Shown here piece by piece: positions 12,201 through 24,010 of a stretch of DNA of 64,000 nt. Positions within the stretch are counted from its first letter, which is position 1. Every line of letters begins with the position of its first letter. The stretch is from NCBI RefSeq assembly GCF_036324505.1, contig NC_086366.1, forward strand, positions 6,945,427-7,009,426, given 5' to 3'. The notes below the pieces were generated by a model. That model searched no databases, had not been told where the DNA came from, and worked only from the letters and a program-made list of their open reading frames with translations. The DNA is from Eleginops maclovinus. Taxonomy: Eukaryota > Chordata > Actinopteri > Perciformes > Eleginopidae. Both the position numbers and the translations under genes were made by a program.

Positions 12201-14550
12201 CTTCTTTACAGTATGACTTCTGGAGTTGGTAAAATTGTATCGGAAAACATGTTTTAATACACTCATCCCTGTGGTGGGAAAATGCTCTGAGGGAAAGAAA
12301 AAAAACTGATTTTGGGTGATGCGAGAAAATGAACAATTTAAGTTGAACATTTTCTTAGCGTGAACAAAAGTCCTACTAATGTTTCAGATTTGTAAAGCGG
12401 GATTTTGACAAGAAAGGTACAAACATAGTATTGTTACTCTGTTTGAACCCACCTTGCAGAACACCCGTGTTGCTCAAGCAATCACAGATCCCAGTAGTGA
12501 GTTAAAATTTCTATCTATCAAAACCTCGGCTGGATAGAGACAGGATTAGCAGAGAAAAGAAACCGGCAAGCTCTAAAAACACCAACATATTTCTTTTAGC
12601 CCTGCTGTGCCGATGCCTTGTCCTCTCCAAGGAAGAAAAACACCGCAACTACTGTACTCACAGCACCCCCACAGCTGAAAACAGAGCCGCGTGAAGCCGA
12701 CTTTAGTTGCTTCGCTTGTTGTTTCATGTGCATTAAACTGCAATTTAGAAGCCATTAATCCATTCTCTAATCTGTCACCAAATAAAATCCTTACTTTGGT
12801 TGTACAGGGCTTCCGCAGAACTCCCTACATTGACGGGTATTCTTACTTCTAAATCATTGAGCTCCATCCATCTCTTTTTACCTGTCGCCCAAGGATATTA
12901 TCTCAGAAGGATGAAATTACGACAATAAAGAATGAAGAAGTGCAGCTGCAAACCCTGCCTTCACAGGTGACCCAGTGATCACAACAGCATCTGGTTGAAT
13001 TACTTAACACTGCCGCCCAACAGACATGTAATCCGGGATAATGCCCTTTTGCTGAGTGCTCCAATCTGGATAAATTCATCCCCGAGGAATGAGATCCAGC
13101 AGAAGAGTCTCAGAGAGCGAGCAGATGAGGGGCTTTGGGGTTGATTGGTTGGTACTAAAGAAAACTCTTGGGGTTGGGGGAGAGTCTTCTCGATGGATAA
13201 TGAAGCCCAACAGTAAACAGCTTGATTTTGTTGACTGGCTGACTGATGGCATGAGAGAAAGCAGATCAGATCATTGCCTGGTTTTCCAAGAACACTTCAA
13301 ACTAATCATATTCCCCTCACAAGCTGACCTGAATCCTGACAGACTCGAAATAAGGCTTACATCCAAACTGTCAGCGGATGTACTATTTCTATATTCTGTG
13401 TTCTTCAAAACACTTGGAATGTGCCTAAATGAACACATGCCCATTTCCATCTCTATGTTTTATTGATTTATTGATATATTGATATATTTATTTAGCTAGT
13501 GTGTGCCAAACCAAACAAAAGTCTTAGCCAAAACTGAATTTTCTTGGAAACACCATCTCCAGTTAATGCCAAACATTGGGACTTTGAGTACAAGTTCCAG
13601 CTGTCCAGCGGCAGCCTCTTAGATTATTTATTCATATGTTTACTTATTACCATAAATATCCAACTGGGCCCTGGGCTCAGAGGGATTACAGGGGGTTTAA
13701 TCTATCGTGGCACAGAAATGAGCAGGGGTCACAGCGGCTGAGGTGACTTAAACTGGCTAGACTTGATGGGACATGCAGCACAAACAAGAAAACAAACCGC
13801 ATGCCACTGGGCCCATCATGGACCGATGGCGTCATCTGTCACTCACTGTGTTTGCATGGCATAATCCAGACAGGGTTAGCATTACTCAAGCCAACTGTCA
13901 TGTACGGCTAGGGCAAGGACATGTTTGTGTTCCTCACCAGGAATAATAATTCTATTGTACCAGAGCACACATGTAGTATAAATGTTGTGGTCGTTGAGTT
14001 TAAAATAGGACTGCATGCAGAAAGGCTTATGACAATATGCAGGAAAATGTATATTAGTTATAGCATTGTAATAAAATGAATAAACCATTTAATTACATTT
14101 GTGTCCCTCTGATCATAATCCTAGCAGTGTGTCTCGCTTACAAATAACCATTCATAATATGAGGTTGAAAATTAGTATTTATGTTTGAATCGTTCTCTTT
14201 TTTCTTCCCCTTTGGAGAAGAGAAATAAAAAATTCTCAGTCTATAAAAAAATCCAGACATGACATTGGAGAGACATTTAATTATACTTTGGTTGAGAAAT
14301 ATGTATCAAAGCCTTCCGCCCATGAAAAGCGGATTTAGAGTCGTCAGTCAGCAGTTAATAGACAGCAGTAAATGAAATAGGGGCTGGGGTGCTAAGACAT
14401 GCTTTCCAGGACTAAGACACAGCTTAGTCTGGCTGGTGAAATTGGGGGTTCTTACATGATATAGGAGAAGGTTGGAGATAATGAATGTGATTCAGGGGGG
14501 CGGGGGAGAAAGGGGCAGATTTTTTTAAAAGATTGGGATTATATTCCTGT
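6240..14550. other. Non-coding; no exon recognised
   Basis: More than 8 kb with no supported gene or clear transposon. Open frames up to 125 codons exist (for example 13089-13466 plus) but have no family resemblance and no matching splice sites. Some TTTATTTA-type AT-rich patches (13455-13495) occur. Isolated hAT-like terminal motifs, CAGGGTTTCTCAAC at about 9747 and CAGGGGTTTTCAAT at about 14806, lack partners nearby. Confidence 0.4.
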
Positions 14551-14556
14551 GCAGCA

Positions 14557-14575
14557 GCACTGCCCCTAGTGGGCA
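14557..14575 (-). promoter_or_regulatory. CTCF-like binding motif
   Basis: The plus strand reads GCACTGCCCCTAGTGGGCA. The complement carries CCCACTAGGGGCAGTG, close to the CCACTAGGGGGCA form of the CTCF core but one G short. It lies about 2.6 kb from the signal-peptide exon, on its downstream side. Occupancy cannot be judged from sequence. Confidence 0.3.
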
Positions 14576-17170
14576 AACCTTGAACCAAGGATAGCCCATC
14601 AATATTTAATTTCCCTGGGAAAGTTGACCAAAAACCCAGTGGCCTAAACAGTTTGAATATACATGTCACAAGGAGTCATTCAGAGAAAGAAAAACAGAGA
14701 CAGGAGAGACACAGAGCACCATACACTTAACATTGACAAATGTGTGATTTTTCTCAAGCAGATTCTGGCGCATTCAGTACAAGACCTTAAACTGCCTTTC
14801 CCCAACAGGGGTTTTCAATCACACTGAAATCTCACAGCAAAAAAAAAACAACAGAAAAACAGAAGGAGAGAGGGACTGCTGTTGTGAGGTGGGAGTAAAA
14901 TCAGGAGCCAAGTGAAGAATGTGAGAGTGGATGGACACGGCATTGATTGGATGGGAGGAGGAATGGGGAGATGGACGAGGTCCTCGACAAGTTTGGCCTA
15001 AGGTGAATGTCTTCCTGCAGACTGTCTCCGGGATCCCTCTGACGGGTGCTGTGTCATCTGTCACTGGCAGGAGAGGTGACCGCAAAAGAAAAAGGTGCCC
15101 TAGATGCGTTAACTCCACAGTCAGGTACCATCGCGCAGCAGCTTCCTTTCTCTCTCTGTTTTGCTCCGGATCATTTATTTCTCAAAGTTGAGAGGGAAAA
15201 AGTGCTCAGAGCCTCTGCATACGGACCGACTCTTTCCTCCTGCTCATTCTCTCATTTTCACGCTCTCTTTCTTCCCCGCTCTCGCAGGATAGCTGCGTCT
15301 AAGTATATGACTGCTATGGCCACAAGTCCCCTCTGTCTCCCTGTTCATAAAAAATAATATTGTTTTCCACAGCTTTCTGCTGACACCGGCTCAGCACATA
15401 AACAGAGCCGTAATTTGTGCAACAATGGTAAGCTAAGGGGAAGCACTTTTTTCTCCCTCGAGGCATGAAGAGAGGCTGTTGGTTTTTATCCCCTGTTTAC
15501 CTGGCAGGGGAAGAAGTAGTTTATATTATGGTAATAACAAACTGTGCTGTAATGCAGAGCAATCCCATCTCATTCCAGTCTTAGCAATTGTCTCATTCCA
15601 GTTGGTGCTATTTCAGATATGCTCGTTGTATTGGGGTTAAGCCGGTGATAGTAAATGAAAATCACAAGATAAATGTCCAAACCAAAGTACGCAATAAATA
15701 CAACAAATGAATGTACTTCTGCATTGAAAAAGCAAATATGGCCCAGAAAGACTTGACAAAACAGCAACACAGGGAAAGGTCAGAGAATCTACTGATGTAA
15801 TATAACTGCCCCGCAACGAAGGCCATGACCGAGAGAAAAAGCTTCTATTGCCTTGACTCGGTTCAATCTCAGGGTCAACTACACAGCTTGTGCCAGCGTC
15901 CCAGGTCACAGACAGTCATAAAGAAACAACACTACAGCTGACAGCCCCTCTGTGATGGACCCGGTAAAGCACAGGACACGCAGAGAGGGAATTAGAGGCT
16001 CCATCACACAAGTCGGTTTAAGATCACGTCGTTATTTTGTAAGCCAGCAGAAAAGTGTAATCACAGCAAATTGATGAGTTTTTTTTTCTTCCTTTTTGTG
16101 TCTGTTGTACGCATAAATCAACATGTGAAACAGCTGAAATCAGGGCCGTAGAAAATGTTCCTGTTTACCAAGCTTTTTTTGTTGTTGTGTTACTGGCTTT
16201 GAGCTGTCCACAAACTGAGATCTCACATTGGATATTTTTCCCATTCCTTGCGAAAGGTTACAACTCCCTCTGGGAAACAACCCTAAACACACACATATAG
16301 ACTTAGAGACACACACATGCTTAGAATTCAGAGAATGTAGTCCAATAAGACGGGGTCATCCTTTGAAAAGAGGTGGCTGCTGTGTCATTGACCCTGAACC
16401 TGCGGCGCGTAAACCAGGGCGCTCGCTGTGGTCCAGGCATGACGCTATGAGCTGACAAACAACTACTGTCTGATTCTGCCCTGCGTGCGTCCGTATATCA
16501 CACCACAGAGGTAGAGTTCTCCTGTACTTAACTCAACCTCTATTGTTTTCCAAAGGCAACCACCTGGTGGCAAGCTGGAGAAATAACTAATCCATCCTCA
16601 TTCTGTCCACAGCTAGGACTGTCCAGGAATAAAAAGCAGAATACTGTCCACAGGGCTGAAGCAATACTTGCGAGTCTGCCTCTCAACGCGCTTCACAGTT
16701 TACTTTCTGTCTCTTTTGACCAGACCCCCGTAGTTGGATTCAACAGGGAAGGGCTGTCAGTTCAAAAACAATGTGACTCAGGAACGAACGCTTGACTGAA
16801 CTGGACTAGGGGTTAGAGGGCTTTGTTTGTGTGTGTCTATGTGTGTGACAGGAATATAAAGAATGAATGGGAAGTACTTAACTCGTCTCATCCGAAGGCT
16901 ACGACAAAGTACCGCTGGAGGAAAGCGCAGGGTACAACTATCCGCAGCTCTTTAAACCCAGGACAACCACTTATCCTCTAATTTCCTCCTTTCTCTTTTA
17001 GCATCAGATATAACGAGAGTGCTATAAATAAAAACATTTAATACACACAGATGGTTTGGCAAGCTCAGACATCATGGCAAGATGTATTCAGCGACACCGT
17101 TCCCAGCCAGCAAGTCACTCAGCAATCACAAGCACGCGAGATGTAATGAATAAGCAACTTAATGTGGAAA
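14576..17170. other. Non-coding, proximal part of a putative first intron
   Basis: No repeat or exon recognised. GC content and CpG frequency rise slightly toward 17 kb. Two overlapping frames at 14.9-15.4 kb (86 and 103 codons) have no splice or family support. Confidence 0.4.
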
Positions 17171-17176
17171 ACTTAC

Positions 17177-17224
17177 CATGTCCGGAGATCCACAGGAGCT
17201 GCAGGAGGACCCAAGGGATCATGA
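17177..17224 (-). CDS. Signal-peptide exon, first coding exon of a secreted or membrane protein (MDGA-like?)
   Basis: On the minus strand an ATG at 17222-17220 opens MIPWVLLQLLWISGHG, a short typical signal peptide with a hydrophobic Val-Leu-Leu-Gln-Leu-Leu-Trp core and a small-residue end. The frame is cut after the first base of the Gly codon by a near-ideal donor, G|GTAAGT (intron starts at 17176). Just upstream is a strong acceptor, TTTTGCCCTTTCTACTCCACAG|TC, so the exon may be only 48 bp with a separate 5' UTR exon; a contiguous leader is also possible. A phase-1 intron right after the signal peptide is typical of immunoglobulin-superfamily genes. From memory, MDGA proteins (GPI-anchored Ig/MAM proteins that bind neuroligins at synapses) have signal peptides ending in ISGQG or GQG with the same phase. 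That is a resemblance over few residues. Contactin signal peptides, which carry a PW-x-L-L pattern, are the main alternative. I recognise no further exon in 1-17176, which fits a very long first intron. Confidence 0.6.
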
Positions 17225-17960
17225 CTGTGGAGTAGAAAGGGCAAAACCTACGGAAAACAGTGGGCGAGTGTGAAATTGAAGTTGGCAGGCACCAACACAT
17301 GCACGGGATCAGACAGTGCTCCTCTGTGCTGCTGGAGTAGGGGGGGGGGATGCTACAGTCCCTCAGTGGTGTCTCCTTTTACCAGTGCAGGGCTGGTAGT
17401 GTGTCTTCAGTCCTTCTCTTCCTCTGCTGTGTCTTCCTCTTCTCTGTGTCACTCTTCAGAGTTGCCGGTGGTCGGCTCTGCCTCGCACGCTCTCTTGTTG
17501 ATGTGCGCTTGTAGACTTTCTGTGTCTTCACTGCTGAACATACACACACACGCTCACTCTTCCTCTCTCACTCGCCGGGTTTCTCATTGCCCATCCATTC
17601 TCGGTCTCTTCAGCCCTCACTTGCCCCCCCCCCCTCCTCCTCCTCCTCCTCCTCCTCCTCCTCCTACTCCTCCTCCTCTCTCTCTCTTGCTCAACCACTC
17701 ACATAGCAGACAGGGGATCGAGCTCCACAACTAGACTCCTCCCCCCGCCCCCCATCCTTTTCCCTCTCTCTCTCTCGCTGTGTGGCTGTCTGTGAGGCTG
17801 GGAGACTATGGTCCTCACTCTGGGAACGAGAGCTGCCATGGGAGAGGGTGCAGTTCCAATTAGAATAAGAATAGGAGCGACTTGGCCTCTATAGCTACAA
17901 ATAACACAGACATCCACCAAAACAAAAAGTGCAGTTTCACCCCTCCGCCCCTTTAAAACC
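17225..17960 (-). promoter_or_regulatory. Putative promoter and GA-rich 5' leader of the signal-peptide gene
   Basis: Read on the minus strand, this region is a purine-rich GA/GGA leader (17560-17790). It is preceded by a GC box beside a TTTTAAA patch (plus strand CCTCCGCCCCTTTAAAA at 17942-17958). Such GA-rich, moderately CpG-bearing leaders are common before vertebrate neuronal genes. The start site is not defined; 17.75-17.85 kb is a guess from composition. The 154-codon plus-strand frame here (17270-17734) is a by-product of the CTC repeats and encodes poly-Pro and Ser. Confidence 0.45.
17624..17692. repeat. Poly(C)/(CTC)n/(CT)n microsatellite tract
   Basis: About 11 consecutive C residues are followed by some 14 CTC units, one of them altered to CTA, and a short CT run. 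The strand asymmetry (all pyrimidine on plus, all purine on minus) could allow triplex formation. It would lie inside the leader of the minus-strand gene. Confidence 0.95.
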
Positions 17961-20735
17961 CCTTGCCTTGTTTTGGATTCTATGGATGGAGTCGAGTCTT
18001 TGGAATCTGTGAGCCCCCTTCCCTGAGAATGGATAAAGACAACATTAGCATTCAAGACCAAAGGCGTATTCATTAGTATCCAATGTTTTACCAGGGCTGA
18101 GTTAGATTCATAGGCACTCAGTCAAAGAGCCATGATGCAAGATGTCATAAAATGCACTACAGGCTTACAGACAAGTTTTCCTAGTTATGCCTGGTAAATA
18201 TTTAAAAAGGGGAATTGCCATTATCCACGTCAGTCTACGTATTAAGAGCACCCTATGTCCTGTACTTAAGAAACACCATGTTCTTCCGTTTATGGAGGAA
18301 CCCATAGGAACCAGCTGGTGTTTAGAGTAGAAATTTACCATTTAATTGAATACTCAATGCACTTTCAGCTACATTGGTCATTAATCATAAAATAATTAGA
18401 AATATACACGTTTACCTTTTTTATTTTTTTCGGTTGAGCAGCTTTAAAAACACTTGAAAAATATTATGGGGACTGTGCAACGTTTGATTGCCGACTGCAG
18501 GGCTCTGGTAATGTTGGTCCATTAGTGGGTTTAGCACTTAGGTCAAGACTAACATTTCTTAACGAATGGATTACAGAGAGCCGCCATGAAATCCATGTGT
18601 ACTTTAAAATGGATAGCAATTAAATGTGGTTGTGGTTGTTGGTTCCAAAGAGTGAATAATGACTAAGGACATGTCCATCAGGCACAGCTGTAATTTCTGC
18701 GTAGTGCTAATCATCAAATGTTGGACTAACTTTACTTAGTTGGTGACAATAGCAAAGATTAATCCTGCTAAACATCAGCATGGTTGTTTGGCTATTGTGT
18801 TGGGAGTGCAGAAATTAGCATTTGTCCCAAAGCACTTTTCATAGCGCCTACAGCATCGCTATTGGCTAAAACCATGACTTGTATTATTATTCATTTGGTT
18901 GTATTTTACATGTCGTTGTTGTATAGTTTCCCTGAATGTCTTTTTTGTTTCAAATAATGTCGAACAGATAAAGCATCTTGAATTGCTGTCAAAATATCGA
19001 AAAGATCAAACACACCTTTAAACATTGTCCCATTTTTGGACCTTGATGACTTCATTTTTCATATCTGGAATCTAGAAACGAATCCCGTGATATAAATAAT
19101 GATTGACATTCAAATCTGGACTAGGATGAACAGTAATGCACAGAACATCAGATCAGAGCTCTGATAATGACACAACAAGCACTGCATGGGGGCTTGGACT
19201 ACGTCATATCAATTTAATCCTTCCCTTTGACTTCCTAATCTAATCAAAGGGCCAGAGGATGACAGGTTGTCTTTTCATCAGTGCAACTAACGGATAGACA
19301 CAAAAACAACCCCACTGCGGCCAACCAGAGGCTAACAGATTTGCATTCTGCCTCAGAACATGATGAGTAGGGGCAAAGAATAACAATGGAGCTTATGTGC
19401 TTGAAGGCTGAGCAATGAGGGTAAATGAGGTACACAGGCAAACAAATGTGTATTACCACAATCCTCTACAATAAACCCTCAGCCTGGATTCATTTCTTGT
19501 TCTACGTGAAATATTTGGACACAGGCTGATAATCCTAACTGAAGACACCTTGTTTGTTTTTCTTGCATTCGATATTAAAATAGATCATCCTATAATAAGG
19601 AAGTCAAATCTGATTGGGTATCATTTGAGATGTAATATGAAGGAAGAGTTTACTTAAACGATGTACTCTGGATTAGCTAGACCAAAAGAGAAAAGAAGTA
19701 TTGTGAAGTTAACCAGTTAAAATTGACACACTTAGTAAGTAAACAGTTTACGGTGTACAACATAAAGGTATTCAATTTGAGACAAAGCTCCAAAAATAGG
19801 AGACCACTGCAAAATAATCAGTTCCTCTGGTTTTACTATTTTTAGAATTGTGTTTTAGTAAAATGAACATTTATTTTATTGTATTCTAGAAACTACTGAC
19901 AACATTTCTCTGTGTTGGAATTCAACAGACACTGGAATGTAAAGACTGCCACACATTTGGACATCGAGATTTAAGAGTCGCCTCTTACATTTTTTCCAGA
20001 GGTATATTGTCGGAAGAGCAATTTGTCAGCCAGCATGAGCAATTAAAAGCAAGACAACCACAGAGAAAAACAATGAAGACAGTGAAACAGACACATGTTG
20101 ACATTAGGAGGTGTGAAGTCTAGAAAAGGGCTCATACTGTTAAATCTACGGTGCACCCAGTGGGCATAATCTTAAATGACTCGGGAGACAGTGAACTCTT
20201 TTTCTTTTCTCGGACTTTAAGAGCCTCTTTAAACCAGCTATGACCATAATCCACAGTCAAGAAGACATGCTTAGAAGAAATTGAAAGTGAGTTCAAACGA
20301 CATGAAGATACTGTATAACATTAATCGGTCAGTGCTGCCTGCAAATCTCCCAAAATGTCAAAGGCAGGTCATCTCTGAGAGCGTTATAGAAGTATGTTTG
20401 AGTTCATTATAACTAAACTGATAGCATATTTTATTCATGACAGAAACTGTGTGTGATTCATACAATAAGCTGCCATGTTATGGAAGCTTTCCCTTTATAT
20501 TGATAGGTATCAGTAATTTAGTAATGCCTATCAGCTATTGCTTTTTGTAAGCTTTTCAAATCAAATGTAATTCAAATGTCTACTCTCAAACCAGTACATT
20601 CAATGTGTATCTGGTTGGGTATTCAACTGGGATCATTAATGTTGATCACATTTGGCTGGATACGAAATACAATGTATCTTACTTACGCTTTAATTGCAAG
20701 ACTCAATGCACAGCTGACCTTTATTAAACACACAG
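17961..20735. other. Non-coding upstream of the putative minus-strand promoter
   Basis: AT-rich, with no exon or repeat recognised on either strand. Confidence 0.45.
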
Positions 20736-20739
20736 TTTT

Positions 20740-21480
20740 AACCCGATTGCCCCCGGCCCTGGGGGCAGACGCAGCAACTTAAGAAACAGTGTCTCATGGC
20801 ATGTTAACATTTAACAACTTATTAATGTGGCATACCCACTTAACGGGAAGAAACTCAGCTATCAGACCATATCACCCCTTTACCAAAACGAAACACGACT
20901 CCAACACCAAGCGTCTAAATCAGCACTACACGAAAACGAGCTAACATTATTACATGAGTGGCCACGGCGATTTTTCTACTTCGTGCTATCGGCACAAACG
21001 TAAGATATCATATGGAAGCTGAGATTCCACACGTTTCCATCGGTATAAATCTCATCACTGTCTGACTAAAACTCACTGAACTAGCAGCCAGGAAAGAGCA
21101 ACAAACAACTTCAACACGTCTTACCTTTGCTGTTTTGTGATCGAAAGTTGTGTTCAAGGGCATAACAACGCTGCTGAAGGTTATTCCAATGTCTCTGTGT
21201 CACTTTGAAATCATTACTGACAATCTATCACAAAATGTAATACAGGTGGCATATGGTTTAGCAGGTAGCAGCGTCCGGTTTAGAGCGTGCTCTCTACGTG
21301 TCATTCTACAACGATTTAAAAAACTGCCCCTTGATTCTATTGGCTCTAACGGTTACAAAGAGGTGTCAATCATCCAAATTGATCAATGGTTTCCAGAGAT
21401 ACGGGCCTGCGTAACGCATAGGTAGTGGACTGGCAGCAGGCGCACCATTACGCTTTGTGGCGAAAAAAAAGGTATAGAGT
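20740..21480. other. CpG-retaining block, possible old transposon or promoter
   Basis: About 740 bp carries many CpG dinucleotides (for example GGCCACGGCG, TCGGCACAAACG, CTACGTG, TACGGGCCTGCG) in a CpG-poor neighbourhood. It begins near a self-complementary patch, CCCCCGGCCCTGGGGG (20751-20766). The 91-codon plus-strand frame at 21150-21425 has no recognisable family. On the minus strand an AAAG|GTAAGA donor-like site occurs at about 21125. I cannot tell a young dispersed element from a CpG island with a non-coding exon. Confidence 0.35.
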
Positions 21481-21619
21481 TCGCGGTGAATTTTCAAAAG
21501 AGGTCAAAAACATTTGTATTTGGATGGAATGAATACTGATATTTCAAAGAAGTAAAATGAGTGTTACAGTCTGGTACCTGAGAAAGGTCAAATGGCACTG
21601 ATGGCACCCTAATTCCGCC

Positions 21620-22470
21620 TGGACCTCCCTGTGCTAAAACTCTCTAAAAAAAATGTCAAGTTTCACTAAATTGGCATCTATCCTGACACAGGGTACTTAT
21701 GATATATAATGGTTTGGATCCCTCAAAGTTCTGGGCTACTATCCCATCATTCAAGGGTTTTTTGTTAGACTATTCAATGTTTTCTCCATGTTGAATCTGA
21801 ATTTACTCTGACCCAGAAACATCTATATTGATTCTGACACTTCTACAGCCGTATCATTGCTTTGATAAAAAATATTTATCATATACCCCTTTTAGTTGTG
21901 AAGATATACTTCATTCATTCTGGGCATGTCCTTTTCGAGGCCTAAAATATAGGCTCATGGTTTAACAGGTTAATGCAACATAAATCAACTTGTGTTTTGG
22001 ACAGCAATTCCCATTCTAGATTTCAAGTCGAGTATTAAAGAGACAAATGATCCAATATAAACATTTCTGTCTATTAGACTCTCTTATGGTACATGCTCCA
22101 TTTAGGATGTATGGATGTCACAGTAAACAGCTTTGAAAAAATGGAGTTGAACCTCTTATCTTTAACAAAGTATTTTACATCGTACGAATTGGGGATGTCC
22201 AATGCCAACGAACATGCCAAACTTGTAGGTATGCTCTGGGTACTCTCAGGGCTGGAGAATAACGACGTCCCATTATCAAAACAATATTTATATGAATCGA
22301 AATGGGACCATATTTTCCCCGCAAATATAATGCTGTATTGTGGAAGACATCGAGACCATAAACTGAAAATGTTTACTGAGGTAATAAATCAAGTGAGATT
22401 AAGACACTTCCACATTTGCAAATGCCGCTCTGTGCTAACAGACCATGTTGCAGCGCTGACATAGCGCTGT
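21620..22470 (+). mobile_element. Possible decayed L1-type LINE fragment
   Basis: Around 21900-21950 one frame reads CEDILHSFWACPFRGLKY. This matches the zinc-knuckle-like pattern (Cys, then Leu-His-x-Phe-Trp-x-Cys-Pro) near the end of L1/Tx1-clade ORF2 proteins. Stops and frame changes surround it. The longer frame at 22093-22464 (123 codons) follows directly but does not resemble a part of L1 that I know. Weak assignment. Confidence 0.3.
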
Positions 22471-23081
22471 GGAGGTCAGGCCATGCAATACCAGAAATGC
22501 ATTTGTACTCCCTGCAAGACTAAAAACAGTCTTGGATGTTTTAAGGGTGGAGTTCCCCTTCAATGTTTCCTGATTACTTTCTTAACCTGAAATCTCAGAA
22601 CAACTCAAAATTCAAGGGAACATCTTGAAAGCCAAATATTAAATGAGAACTAAAAATAAAAAACAGATGAGACTCGTGCAGGTACCCATTTCGTAAAACG
22701 TTGCTATTTTATTTCACAAAGCCATTTTCTTTATACCAGAATGTTTTAGAATGGGAAAAAGAGACTGACTTTCATATGCGTCAGTCTTTCAAAACACAAG
22801 ATTTCGCAAGGCAGCCCGTGGTTTCTCTTTCGTTGAGAATGGCAACACACTTTATTTATTCGGTACTTTCTTAAACCTCCATGTCAAAGCTCAAGGCCCA
22901 CATATTGCATTGCACAGCAGAGCAGCTGCTTCTTAAATAATTTAATTAATTAGGTGGGGTTTAGAGTGACCTTTGAAACTTGGAGGATTAAACATGACCG
23001 AGAACTGATTGAGAATCAATCCAAAACTAAGAGTGGAGTGGAAAAAATTGCAATTTAGAGGAATTGAGTAATGCTTAATGG

Positions 23082-24010
23082 CAGGGCCAGCTGCTGACAT
23101 AAACACTCTATGTGGTTACATAGGGCCACATAAGCAAGGGGGGGGGGGCACATTAATGTGACCTTCTTTGTCTCTCTTAATTTCTCTCATTTTTCCATTA
23201 CTTTATCAAACTTTGTGAATGGGACAACATTTAGTAGGTTTGTTGCTCGCTCCCACAGAGGTTTATAGTAAATGCTCAGTTTGTACACTGTTAACTTGAC
23301 TATTTCATCTCAGTCAGTGAGAAGCAGCACAATCAATTCATTGTATTTACAGCATTTAAAACCTGAGGGAAACATTAATGTCTTATTCATTTTAGCTAAA
23401 GTGAATATCACGCATTTTCAATAGAAAAGCTTGAATCCTTGGTATTTGCTGAGTAGGATTGCAAACATCATGTATAATTTATAAAGACTGATTTTGCTTG
23501 TAAAATAGCGATCAACGTTTTCTCATAAAAATACATTTGTTTTTAACTGATTTATTACATAATACATTATATGTCTCTTATGCTTCAAATAGCTTTAGGC
23601 TAACCATTGGCTTCCAGCTATGTTAAATGTTATTTCTCAGGGAATATATTTGGAAATATTGTACATTTTTGGGATTATTGCATCATTGTTTGCACAACAA
23701 TTATATGTATTGTGTAGTTTGTAAACTGAAAAACCACACAATAAATGTAATTATACAAATATGCACTTTTTACACAATCCCCATCCCAATCCCCATGCCT
23801 TTGAGGGGGTTATTTAAATGTTTTGCCCTTCTGACGGCTAACTTTGTGAGGAGCCTTCAGGGTTAGGGTTAGTGTGTTGTTTTCATAGTTTATATATGTT
23901 GACTTTATTCATTTTATTTGACATATTTTGCCATTTGGTAATTGTTTCAAAACTAGGGGGCCACAAACGATATCTTGTTTAGGGCCACCGGCATCCTAGC
24001 GCCCGCCCTG
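23082..24010. mobile_element. hAT-type non-autonomous element with imperfect termini
   Basis: The left end is CAGGGCCAGCTGCTGA. The right end, read inward, is CAGGGCGGGCGCTAGG, and both continue into GGGCC/GGCCC-rich sub-terminal sequence. The flanks are 8-bp near-duplicates, CTTAATGG (23074-23081) and CTTCATGG (24011-24018), with one mismatch. The 929-bp body contains no transposase-like frame. Left and right termini have diverged, so this is an older insertion than the one at 478. A run of about 10 G lies at 23140. Confidence 0.75.

Noticed and set aside
13089..13466. 125-codon plus-strand frame
   Set aside because: No recognisable domain, no matching splice sites and no promoter or poly(A) context; this length is expected by chance in 64 kb.
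14806..14820. CAGGGGTTTTCAATC, resembling a hAT terminus
   Set aside because: No matching opposite end within a few kilobases.
16560..16580. CCACCTGGTGGCA as a third CTCF site
   Set aside because: The core carries T where the consensus needs A, and the flanks do not match.
17270..17734. 154-codon plus-strand frame, the longest in the window
   Set aside because: It reads through CT/CTC repeats (poly-Pro and Ser/Cys-rich), lies antisense to the putative leader and has no family resemblance.
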